From positions 117,170-181,169 of the forward strand of contig KV423930.1 of NCBI GenBank assembly GCA_001632435.1: DNA of 64,000 bases. The letters are read 5' to 3'. Below the pieces are notes generated by a model that did no database searches, was not told the origin of the DNA, and saw only the letters and a list, made by a program, of their open reading frames with translations. Numbering within the stretch: position 1 is the first letter of the stretch; the number at the start of each line of letters is the position of its first letter. Source of the DNA: Calocera cornea HHB12733. Lineage: Eukaryota > Basidiomycota > Dacrymycetes > Dacrymycetales > Dacrymycetaceae. A program made the translations under genes and the position numbers. Of this stretch, positions 22,790 to 36,809 are shown piece after piece.

Positions 22790-25700
22790 CTACACCCGCC
22801 GCACGACTTTCACTTCCCACCACACCCTCCCCTTCTCCTCCTTCTGCCGCGCACCCCTAACAGACCTCTCATCCCTCCTCGGCAGCGTCACCCAAAGCGT
22901 GCTCCCCCACGCCACCTCCCACCCTTTGCCCCTCTCAGCCCTAACAACAACTTCACCAAACTCGACCCAGTACTCTACCTTCACACGGGTGGGGTCAGGC
23001 TTGAGTGACTCGCCGTCGTCCTCCGTCCATTCCCAGGAGTACCTCTTCACTTCCTCCACTGGGGAGGCGGAGGCGGGAGGAGGGTACAGCTCGACGCCGC
23101 GCCAGTCGTCTACGGCCACCACGCCCGGCAGGCCGTCGGCACCGAGCTCGTCGTCAAGCACAGCTTTCACGCCGCTCCTTCCCACCCGGTCGATGCCCTC
23201 CCTCGAGGTGACAGTCACCTTGTCCTTCCCGAGCGGGATGACGCTCCCAACGCGGGCAAAGACGGCGATATTCTCCAGCGGAGTCGGGACCGTCACCCAC
23301 CCTGGGCTGTGATAGCTGTACGGCGCGCTGAGCAGGTAGTAGCCCCTCTTCGGTTCCTCCTCCGTGCGGGGCAGGTACACCTCTCGCTCGATCTGGCTCT
23401 CGTAGCACACGCTCGCCACCAACAGCCGTCCCGTGCCGAGCCAGAAATCGTGCCCCTCCAGCACCTTCCTGCTGTACACCTCCTCGTCGCTCTCGAACTC
23501 GCCCCACCCAAGCCACGTATTCAGCGGACGGGCTAGCTCGTGGCTCTCCCAGTGCAGCGCATACAGGTACGGCAAGAGCTCGTACCGGCGCTTGATGGAC
23601 GCGCGCACGAGGTGCGTGACGGACGGGTGCATCCACGGCTCGTTGATCGTCGATGTGCCCGCTTTGTTCGTAAGGGTCGGCTTGAAGGAGTGGATGCAGA
23701 AGCGCGGGTTGTACACGCACGACTGCACCCAGCGTGTGAAGAGCTCGATCGTGGGCAGCGGGCCGCCGAACCCGCCCACATCGTGTCCGTAACTCTGCCG
23801 CCGAGTCAACATCAGCATAGTTTCCCATCCGTCGCGCATTTCACGCCCACTCACATGCATTAGCGACATCCCCGCGTTCAAGCACATCGCCACATTCCCC
23901 CTGAGTGTCTCCCAGCTCGTCCAGTTATCCCCGCTCCACGTGCCCGCGCACCACTGCAGCGTCCCGACGTTTGCGCTGCGCGTGACGATGAAAGGCCTCC
24001 TCCTCCCGTCCGCATCGAGCAGCGCCTCGTACGACGTCTGCCCGAGCAATTGGGTGTGCGTCATCCGCCCGACGAGGCCGACCTCCTTCGGCCCTGTGCC
24101 GGCAGAGGGTAGCGAAGGGAGAGACCACGTGCACTGGTACGCGTCGTCGTGCAAGGAAAACTCGTCGTTGTCGCTGGCGCCGGTGCATCAGCGTCAGCTC
24201 ATCCCACCCTCACCAGCCCGAGGCACTCACTTCCACATCGCATCTGCCCCCGCAGCGATCAGCCCCTTCACACCACTGTACCACCAGTCCCTCCCCTCCC
24301 TGCTCGTCATATCGAGCCACGCACCACCCGCGTTCTCCCCGGGCAGCGCACTCCATATCCTCGTCTCCGCCAGCCCGCCCTGCTCATCCTTGACGAACGC
24401 GCCTCCCCGCAGAAGCTCGGGGAAGGAGGGGTGCGTGCGCAGCACGAAGGGCTTGATGTTCGGGGCGATGCGCAAGCCCGCCGCATGGTATATTTCGAAA
24501 AGGCGCGGAAAGGACGGGTAGCGGTGTGTGTTCAGGGTGAAGACCTGCCTGTGCGCGGGAGGCGTCATTGACACCCTTCCATACGCCGAGCCACAACGAT
24601 CAGCCCTTGCCGTGCACGACGACGACGAGAGAGACGCACGTGTACCCAGAACTGAGATGCATCGCACTGCAGGGGATATCCTCCTCCCGACACTTGCGCG
24701 GGAAGTCCTCGAGCAGCTGCTGCGCGGGCGGCGAATCCGACTCGGCGTAGCCCATGCTGCTGGCTAGATAACCCAGCCAGTGGCGCGGTGGGAGCATGGG
24801 GAAGCCGACGAGGCGGGCCCAGTCTGTCAGCTGGGTGTAGAGGTATCAGCAGAGCAGCCTTGATCACTCGGGGATGGCAGTGGAATGGAGTGCGGCGCAG
24901 CGTGCGAACGCAAGCAGAAGAGACGAAGAGACGGAAGGGACGTACCACCTCCTGCCCCGTCCTCCCAAACACCAGATACTCCTCCAACCCCCCCACGTCC
25001 TGCGCATAGAACTTGTACCGGCCCCAGGGGTCGTCCACCTCGCAGCCGACGTTCCACACCCCGTCCGAGTTGCTCGCGTTGTACACTCCCACGGCGTAGC
25101 CGCCGCCTTTCCCTATTCGCAGATGATCAGTAACTTGGTCAGCTTGGCGCCGCGCCGTCCCCAGCGTGGGGAATGCCACGGCGAAGCCAGGGACCTGGGC
25201 TTCAGGGGAGGGATGAGGGAGCGGGACGTACGCAGCGTAACCAGCCACGGCGTATGCTTGTACAGCGGGTCCGTCCTCCACGCATCATAGTTGGCTGCGT
25301 CCTTCCCCGCCACCTCAAACCTGCGATTGGTGAGGTCCAGCGGGGCGGCCTTCTCCCCCATCCCGAGATGCAGCGCAGAGGAGGCGCCGGGGAGGCCGGG
25401 GAGGAGCGAGTAGTGCGTGATGCCGTGCGGGGTGGAGGAGAAGGTGCGGTGCGGGAGGTCGCTGTAGACCGTCGTTGGACTGAGCTTGTCCTTCGCCCCA
25501 ACAAGGGAACCCGGCATCATCCAGGGAACCTCAGCCTTCAACGTCAAGTCCGCCACGTCCAGCGTCAGGTCAACCTCCCCCATACTGAGCCTGACAATCC
25601 CCGCATCCCCGCCCTCCTCCTGCCGCACGCTCTGGAACCCCACAGGAGGAGCGGACCAGCGAACGTTATCGTGCACCGGGTGTGGGTGGTCCGGCCCCGT

Positions 25701-25862
25701 GAGGGTGAGCTTGAGCATCGAGGGCGAGAGGGCGGCGAGGGTGTACACCCAGCCCTGGGGGTTGGTGCATCTGATGCTGGTGGGGTTGGTGAGGCTGAGA
25801 GAGGACTGGAGGGTGAACCCGGAGAGGATCTTTTCCCTCATCTTTGGCCGTCCGAGTAGCAA
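22790..25862 (-). CDS. Glycoside hydrolase family 31 (alpha-glucosidase-like), intracellular, 876 aa
   Basis: Six exons: 25862-25232, 25112-24946, 24830-24640, 24548-24231, 24173-23855 and 23794-22790; introns 57-119 nt. GH31 landmarks occur in order: WGRYKFYAQDVGG, FPMLPPRHWLGYLASSMGY, GLRIAPNIKP, AGADAMWNDNDEF with the putative nucleophile Asp near residue 437, RPFIVTRSANVGT, TWSGDNWTSWETLRGN with the putative acid/base Asp near 518, and SYGHDVGGFGG. The C-terminus is beta-sandwich-like. The nucleophile motif reads WNDNDE rather than the WxDMNE of classical alpha-glucosidases, which resembles GH31 enzymes of bacterial type. Thus the true substrate (alpha-glucan, oligosaccharide or transglycosylation) is open. 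No signal peptide is present at either in-frame ATG (25862 or 25841), so a cytosolic location is likely. Confidence 0.92.
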
Positions 25863-26210
25863 GGGAGGGCAGGGGGCAGAGAGAGGGTTGAGGGACAGCT
25901 GGAGGAGGGCTCAGACACCTGGCTACAGCAGATGCATATGAATACAATACAATAGAATGCGGGGAACGTGCCCTCGGACCATCGTTCCGCCGATCCCGGC
26001 CGATCTCGTTCGGCCCTGCCTCATCCAGCGGTCCTCCACAGCTCTTTACCAAACCTCAGCCTACTCTTACGCGCCGTTGACGTTGTACCTGAGCTCCGGG
26101 GAGCTATCTTCTGAACTACCGTGGTTGTAGCACTTCTTGGATTAGACGAGTCATAGAAGTCTGCGCAAGGCCCTCGGCGCGGAGTGGAATGAACCTCATT
26201 GTAGACTGAG
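25863..26210. other. Intergenic, GH31 promoter / F-box 3' flank
   Basis: 348 bp between two tandem minus-strand genes. A 69-codon minus-strand ORF (26230-26021) overlaps the end of the F-box gene but has no recognisable motif and is not annotated as a gene. Confidence 0.5.
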
Positions 26211-27628
26211 TCACTCATGGTCCCTAACACATTCTAGATTTTCGCCCAGATTTTCGCCGTGTTTGAGAACATAACTCCTTCCCAGCTCCGGGCACCACTC
26301 CACAACGACACACCGTAATTGGGCTGTATCCGCTCCCCAGCTCTCCGCGCGACTTTGTATCATATGCTTCAACGCATCTTCCGAGAACCGGTGACACCGT
26401 GCAATTCGGAGCCCTTCAAGTTGGGGTACCATCGCTTCGGACTGTTCGGATCGTGCTGTGAGTTGTCGAAGCAGACCATCGCTGAAGCGGAGCGCTTCAA
26501 TATTGAGGAAGCGGAGGGAGGGGGTTTGTCGAAGAGTACGCAACAGGTCGCTTTCTCGGATTATGAAGAAGTCGTCCGGGACGGAGATCAGCGCGGTCAC
26601 CTCATCCCAGTCGGCCATGTTTCCTAAGCCGTAGAAGGAGACGGAGTGCACTTGAGAGAAGAATGCAGGCGCAAGGGGTATATCGATGTCCTCCGCAAGG
26701 TGGAACCTGCCAACGTGAATGTGCACTTCGCATTTGGATGCTGGTTCGATGAACGGCAGGAACAGCCGCAAATGGTGGATGGTTGGGCCGTAAAAGGTGA
26801 CCTTTCGCAGGTTGGTCATATGTACAACATCTCGCTTGATCTTGAATGGTACATGGACGCCATTAACCGTCTCGCTAAATGTCCAGTTGTCGAGGGAGAG
26901 GACCTGTAGATGCTGGAGGGTAGCAAGAGTGTCGAGGAACTGCTGCACCGTCGGAAGTTCCATCGACCAGGTCGCGGAAGGCAATGTGATATCCAGAACG
27001 CGGACATCTCGGATAGATAAACGCGTCCAATCGAATGCAACTTCTCGCAGACGAAGTTCTCGGATCTTCTCCGCATGCCCACCAAGCAAATCAATCGCCC
27101 ATTCATCGTCAAAAAGAGGCGTTTGGCATTCATAGTCATCATCGAATGTGCAGAACTCCACTTCCAGACTTCGTAAATTCGACCAAGGAACGCAAAGCAC
27201 GTCGGGTACGAGAAAGTGAGCGCATTTATCCACTGTGAGGCTACGACAGCGAAACATGATATCGCAGTCCCGGAGATTTCGGCGAAGGTCGGTCAAGTCC
27301 TCGCCAGATAGCCCATCGGGATCGATCTCGACGTCCAGTAGGTGAGGTTTTCCTCTTCTGACCCATTCTTCGAGCGTGGGGAAAGGTATCGGTAAACATA
27401 ACCGTGTCCAAAGCGTGGATGTGGCAAGGGCAATATCCCGGAACCGTCTGCAGACGGCGGGAAGTGAACACAGGAACCCTGTGTTCCTCCCTGGGGAGTG
27501 GACCCCAAAGTCGAAGATCTCGGCGACGAGTTCGGGAGGTAGCTTATCGAATAGCGAGAACGGTGACCTAGAGTAGAGCATGAAGACATAACGTCGAAGA
27601 AACAGATTTTGACTCACGATGTAGTCAT
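26211..27628 (-). CDS. F-box domain protein with leucine-rich-type C-terminal region, 455 aa
   Basis: Two exons: 27628-27618 and 27567-26211. The first exon is only 11 nt (ATG plus eight bases), then a 50-nt intron with a GTGAGT donor. The splice yields MTTSSPFSLFDKLPPELVAEIFDFGV, split here as the start peptide MTTSSPF joined to the F-box. The F-box spans about residues 8-58 (DKLPPELVAEIFDFG, LPAVCRRFRDIALATSTLW). The rest has irregular leucine-rich repeats (LRSLEVEFCTF, IRELRLREVAF, LQVLSLDNWTF, LRFLNIEALRF, LEGLRIARCHRF). F-box proteins link substrates to Skp1-Cullin ubiquitin ligases; the target is unknown. Such proteins form large, fast-evolving families in basidiomycetes. The 11-nt first exon is inferred from phase and an ATG, and would need transcript support. 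Confidence 0.82.
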
Positions 27629-27715
27629 TGAGAAGTTTGCCACGCGACTAGAGCGAGAACGCGTCCCCTTGATCAGCGCCGGCTGGGGTGTGACGTACCT
27701 CGAATAGCCTCCGCG
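27629..27715. promoter_or_regulatory. 87-bp bidirectional promoter between F-box and GH5 genes
   Basis: The two inferred start codons point away from each other with only 87 bp between them. No TATA box is obvious. Overlapping 5' UTRs or shared initiation sites would be forced by this spacing if both models are right. Confidence 0.55.
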
Positions 27716-29380
27716 ATGTCCGACCAAGCGACCACCATCTATAGATTCAGGAAACAGCGAGGAGTCAACCTTGGTGCGTATGGCAAAATATCGTAGAACA
27801 AGAGAAGACTAATGTGGAGAGTGAAGGCTCTTGGTTTGTGCTCGAAAGATGGATAGCTGAAGCACCCTTCCGCCAAGTCAAGGCCCCGGCGCAGAGCGAT
27901 TATGACGTCGCTAGTGGCTCTCAAGCAAAGCAGATTCTTGAGCAACATTGGGATACATGGATTACACCTGATGATTGGAAATGGATGAGCGAGAGAGGCA
28001 TCAACAGCGTTCGCATCCCGGTTGGCGATTTCCCCATCTCCTGTCATCCACGACTGACTAGTGAAAGATCGGTTTCTATCATCTCTGTGGACTGGATCGC
28101 TCGGTCCTACAAGGGACAGCCTTTTCTGGCTTCTATGATGTATTCTCTGGCGCTTGGAGACGTATCAACAATGCGATATCGACAGCTCGTCAATATGGGA
28201 TCGGAGTGCTTCTGGACCTGCACGCGGCACCCGGCAAGCAGAACGGTGACGCGCACAGCGGCCAAACTGGACCGGTACGGTTCTATGAAGAGCATAATCT
28301 TGCCAGCACTCTGCACGCTTTGCAAGCGCTAGTATCCCATGTTAAGGACATACCGAACGTAGTTGGCGTCCAGCTGCTTAACGAGCCGCAGAACCATGGC
28401 CGCCTTCCTTCCTGGTATATCTCGACCTTGAACGCCCTGCGATCTCTCGCCCCAGCTCTGCCGCTGTACATCCATGACGCCTGGAGCACTCATCAATATG
28501 CCGAGCTTGCAGGAGCTCGCAACGACTGGGTGATCGTCGACCACCACCTCTATCGGTGCTTCACGCAGGACGACGCGCACAAGTCTGGGGATCAACATGC
28601 CGGCACTCTCCGTGACGCCGACCAGATGTCATGGTTCTCGGAAGCAGCAAACAAGTGCCGCGGGAATCTCGTTGTTGCCGAATTCTCCGCTGCACTGAAC
28701 CCGGGTTCTATGCACGGTGATGCCGGTGAGCAAGACCGGCAGCGCCGTGTCTTCGCCAGAGCACAGCTGGATCTGTATGAAAGAGTGTGCGGAGGATGGT
28801 GGTTCTGGACTCTCAAGAAAGGGCAGGGTTGGGATGCGGGTTGGTGCCTGAAGGATGCGACGACATCAGAGATCATGCCGAACGCCTATGGGACGAAGCG
28901 TGCGGATCATATACAACCGGATGTGGCAAGGAGGGAGCGAGCCAAGGCGAAAGCCCTTCGTATGTTTGGATCAAGACCACTTTTTTTTTCTGACTGACAT
29001 CGTCCAAAGAGGAGCATACCAGTTATTGGTCTGGGCGCGGAGGAAACTACGAGCATTGGCGGTTCTCCGACGGCTTCCAGCAAGGATGGGACGATGCCTA
29101 CCTCTTCCTCATGTTTGGAGAGGGCACAACAATATCTGAGATTGGTTTTCAGGGTGAATGGACAAAGATGAGGCGGGAGCAGTATGGAGGACAGAAAGGA
29201 TCCAGTAGCAACATGTGGGAGTTTGGTGAGTGAGCCTGGGTGCAAGCAAAGCACCCTAGACTTCTTCCAGACAGCGCTGACAACAGCTTAGATAATGGAT
29301 TGGAGCAAGGAATCAGTGGTGCCAGGCAAGCAGTGCAGGAGCAAATGCATGCACTTAGCCACGACCATGCAGCAATATGA
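27716..29380 (+). CDS. GH5 family glucan beta-1,3-glucosidase-like enzyme, 482 aa
   Basis: Five exons: 27716-27773, 27827-28020, 28068-28959, 29010-29225 and 29292-29380. Family marks: RGVNLGSWFVLERW after the first splice, VRIPIGFYHL restored by the second splice (a rare GTTGGC donor), LLDLHAAPGKQNG, the acid/base Glu near residue 190 in LLNEPQNHG, the nucleophile Glu near 289 in VVAEFSAAL, and EHWRFSDGFQQGWDDAYLF near the C-terminus. This is the fungal exo-1,3-glucanase (EXG) type of GH5, which trims beta-1,3-glucan or related beta-glucosides. There is no signal peptide, unlike secreted Exg1-type enzymes, so it may act on intracellular glycosides or lipids. The last exon is less certain than the rest. 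Confidence 0.9.
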
Positions 29381-30632
29381 GTATGGAGCACTTGCATACA
29401 CAGAAATACTGGGGAGCACGGGTTGTGGTAGTGGCGAACAAGCATGGCTTTTATGCCATGAGAATCGCTTCATGTAAGGTGCTCTTTGGGCCTCAGCTGA
29501 GTCTCCCACGACCTTAGCTTACCGGCTCATGCTTACGAACAGTATAGTTCCGGCTAGTCTAAATGTCGAGGGTCGGCATCGTCTATTGAGCCTACCATCC
29601 ACATTACATATAGACATTCAAACTCCGCTATATACATTGATTCACGATGTTCATCTGCCAAGTCTAGTTATACATATGTCTCGGTCGAGCTGCAGACTCG
29701 TTCGGCGGAAGTAGCAAGCGAATACCGGCAATGTTTACTGATCGTCTTCTCCCGTGAACAGACAGGAATCCCTGTGAGGTTGAGCGCTTACGTACTAAAT
29801 GCTCATGTGAGGTTGTCCCATAATGGTATGGCGCCATGGCCGACAGGTGCAATGTGATCCCTGACTTCTTCTATGGGTCTGAACCTTATCGTCCCGCTGG
29901 CAATGCACTCTCAGGCCATATTTGGAATTGTACAAATCGGGATTGATGTCCCCTTTAGTGCAGGGACAGCCTGGACCGTTACACGTTCCATATCACACAG
30001 TCTAGAGCGTGCCATGTGTTGCGGTGAGGACGCCTCATCGTGGACGGATCGTTGTTCGGGGAGGAATAAACATTGCCAGTGAGGAGAAACAGTCTAGGAG
30101 CGCCTAGGGACGTGTTTCTGGGCGCTTTAAGGAGGTTGTGTTTTTTCTTGACTTCGTGTTTCAGCTCCAATTTCCGAGCCGCTCTAGCCCTGCTTCCAAC
30201 ATCTACGGGCCGAAGACTGCGCTTCTGCCCTTTGTCGCGGTAGCATTCCCATGAAACGTGCCCAAAAGCAGCGCCCCGGAGGCTGTCTCCTTGGAAACCG
30301 CTTCCCTTGTCAGCTTCTGCCCTTTGTGCTCTACAGCACATCCCCCGTCGCAGTCGTTGTGGCGGGCGATCGGCATATCCGCTGCGCTCTGATGTCGAAA
30401 CAGGAGGCATCCGGAGATTGCGCGTTCCACGATCTCCGTCGGCCCCAGATATCCGGCAGAAGGGGACTGTGGTGTTGTGAAGTTTTTGAGAGGGACGCTA
30501 AATGTGGGAGCCTGGAAAGGTCCGCGGAATCGCCGGGACTCGGTGTCGCTAAATCGTCTATTACTCGTCCGACACATGACAACCTGTCGAACGCACTAGT
30601 CCATCTAAGGCAAGTGCTTTCGTTTGTTTTTG
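29381..30632. other. Convergent 3' intergenic region, GH5 / SPE3-LYS9
   Basis: 1252 bp between convergent stop codons. Short ORFs on both strands show no motif. AT content rises between 29500 and 29700. Nothing further is supported. Confidence 0.5.
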
Positions 30633-34078
<3,446 letters not shown>

Positions 34079-35401
34079 GCTGTCCTGTGCTGTCCTGTCG
34101 CTGTGGGTTCGTAATTAATTTCCAGTAGCCAGTAGCCAGTAGCCAATATGCAGTATGGGTCGCGCTGCCCGTGCCGTTGAGCGGGTCTGGGTAGCCTGAT
34201 GGAGAAGCGGGGGAGAAGCCGGTGGGTGAGCAAGGCGTGAGCGTCGTAGTCCTTCAGGAGGGTTGCAGTACCCGTGTGGGAGGACAGAGTGGAGAACCCT
34301 GGCCTAGTGCGTAGCCTGACTCCTCCTGCTTAGGCTGTCACTCTCTAATTTTTCGCCACAATGGCCGGGTGCGCGACCCGGTGCCGCCACTGCGCGGCCG
34401 GTGCAGGGGTCCCGCCGGTTCAGACTCCGCGCCCACGCGAAATAGGGTGGATGGGCGCGATAAGTCCCAGTCGGTGATTATCGATACCTTACTGTAAGTG
34501 AGCCTATTCACACACTGCACTGCACGCACGCCCTGTATGCCGCTGCTGCGAGGTGGGTCTGGATGCACAACGGGCTACAGGACAGTGCTCGGCTCATCAT
34601 TAGACTCCCCTGCAGCCCATCCCCCTCCGCTCGCTGGCGACTCGCCACCCCATCCCCAATCACATCACGCCGCGCATGCAATACAAGGCAGTCCCACGCA
34701 TACTCAAGAAGCGCGGCTCTGGCGCCGGGCGCCTGCAGGGCAGCACTGTTGCAGCAGCGGCGGGCGGGTGTTCCCAGAAGGGAAGGGAAGGGTAGGGAAG
34801 GGAAGGGAGGTGCGCGCCGGCCGTCGGGGAGTGGCAGCTGGAGATCATCGGGCACTGAGTGGGGGTGCGCGGCCGGCTTCTGGCCTTCCCTGACCCGCTT
34901 CTTGAGTATGGCACGGCCACTGGCTGGCTGGGGGGGATAGGCGTCATGGCATGCATGGTTCATGGTCGCTCGCCCGATCCCGCGCTCGCCCCCTGCTTCT
35001 CGCCAGACTCAGCTCGATCCGGCTGGACCACGCCGCTCCCCTCCCCGCATACTCAAACGGAGGCACGCTCCGCCGTCCGCTGGCAGTCCCCGGCACTCGA
35101 CTGCCAGGGATGGTCGGCTGCTTGCGTTGGATCGAGCCGGGGATGGCTGATTGAGATAGCCATGCCATGGCCATCTATCGCGATTCCCCCCTTCTCCCCC
35201 TTCTCCCCCGCCCCGCCCGTCCCAACCCCAATCCCAATCGGGCATGCGCCGCCACCCGCCCGCCCGGGACGAGTGAGTCTGGCTCCCTCGCTCACATGCA
35301 CGCACGGTGCCTTGGATACATGCTGCCCTCCCTAGATGGGAGTTGGGTGTTGGGTGTGCGCCGCTCCTCCCCCGCTTCTGCACACCTCGGCGTATATAGC
35401 C
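34079..35401. other. Intergenic region 5' of the assembly gap
   Basis: 1.3 kb 5' of SPE3-LYS9 and leading into the gap. It holds three perfect CCAGTAG 7-mers (34122-34142) and a GGGAA-rich stretch near 34778-34808. A TATATA lies at 35393-35398, immediately before the gap, and could serve the HMG-box gene on the other side. No gene is seen. Confidence 0.5.
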
Positions 35402-35756
35402 NNNNNNNNNNNNNNNNNNNNNNNNNNNNNNNNNNNNNNNNNNNNNNNNNNNNNNNNNNNNNNNNNNNNNNNNNNNNNNNNNNNNNNNNNNNNNNNNNNN
35501 NNNNNNNNNNNNNNNNNNNNNNNNNNNNNNNNNNNNNNNNNNNNNNNNNNNNNNNNNNNNNNNNNNNNNNNNNNNNNNNNNNNNNNNNNNNNNNNNNNNN
35601 NNNNNNNNNNNNNNNNNNNNNNNNNNNNNNNNNNNNNNNNNNNNNNNNNNNNNNNNNNNNNNNNNNNNNNNNNNNNNNNNNNNNNNNNNNNNNNNNNNNN
35701 NNNNNNNNNNNNNNNNNNNNNNNNNNNNNNNNNNNNNNNNNNNNNNNNNNNNNNNN
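35402..35756. other. Assembly gap, 355 N
   Basis: Run of N. It probably hides the 5' end of the HMG-box gene that follows, since the open frame runs straight out of it. Confidence 1.
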
Positions 35757-35888
35757 CTCTCCTCCCCCCCGCACCCCCAGGCCGCTGCAGGCGGCGCGCC
35801 CCAGCCCATGCCCATGCCCATGCCCATGACCGTGCCCCAGCTGTACCTGCCCAGCATGCCCTCCCCGTGCGGGCCGGACCCCTCCTCG

Positions 35889-35921
<33 letters not shown>

Positions 35922-36221
35922 TTCGCGCTCGACCCCGCCTTCCTCCTGTCCGACCTGGCCCTCCCGCTCCTCTCGTACGACTGCCTCCTCACAGGCGCGG
36001 ACGACGACCGCGTGTACTACGTCCCCGACACCGCCGGCTCGCCCACGCTGTCCAGCTCGCCCACGTCCCCCTCCTCCGCGGGCTCGGGCGACAGCTCGAA
36101 CTACTCCCCGGGCGGCCTCACTCCAGTCATGTCAGACCAGGACGACTTCGAGCGCTCCCCCGGCCCGGGCACGCAGGCGATCACCCCGCCCCAGCTGCCG
36201 CCGTTCATGTCCCGCCCGCCC

Positions 36222-36258
<37 letters not shown>

Positions 36259-36809
36259 CGTACGCCCTCCACCTGCCCGAGCAGGCCTACTACGCCTACC
36301 CGGCGTACCCCGCCCACCCGCCCCAGCAGATGCACGCCATGCCCCTCCCGGCGCAGGCGATGCAGTACCCGCAGGTGTACCCGATGGGCATGCAGTACTC
36401 GTACGCGTGCGTGGACCCCACCGCGCTCGCCGGCCCCGCTCCCGCTCCCCAGCAGCAGCAGCAGCAGCAGGCGCAGCAGGCCGAGCAGCCCCAGCCGCCC
36501 CGGCGCGACCGGCGGACCCAGCGGCAGCGGCAGCCGGACTACGTCCCGCGCCCGCCGAACCCGTTCATCTGCTTCAGGCAGGACTGGCTGCGCCGCCTGC
36601 AGCGGGGCGAGGTGGACTACACGGGCCCGCGGGACCAGCGGACGATGAGCTTCCGCATCTCCGCCGACTGGCGCGAGATGCCCGAGAGCGCAAAGGCCCA
36701 GTTCAGGCGCGAGGCCCTCCGCAGGAAGCGCGAGCACGCCGCCAAGTACCCCGGCTACAAGTTCGCCCCGCGCCAGAAGGACCGCGAGGGCCTCGAGGAC
36801 GACTGCTGA
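35757..36809 (+). CDS. HMG-box protein, polyglutamine-rich, 5' end lost in gap
   Basis: The frame is open from the gap to the stop at 36807-36809. The first visible ATG is at 35808 and would give 333 aa, but the frame continues upstream to the N run, so the true start or an upstream exon is unknown. The protein has three polyQ tracts (near residues 28, 140 and 212) and Tyr/Pro-rich spacers. The HMG box runs from about residue 244 to 320: YVPRPPNPFICFRQDW, MSFRISADWREMPESAKAQF and KYPGYKFAPRQK. HMG boxes of this fungal MATA/ROX1 type bind bent DNA and often regulate mating or development. The box is divergent from that of the gene at 40406-42366, so the two are not a recent duplication. Confidence 0.85.

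Noticed and set aside
34417..34428. GGTTCAGACTCC resembling a tRNA B box
   Set aside because: Flanking bases do not form a T-arm stem and no matching A box or acceptor stem is seen.
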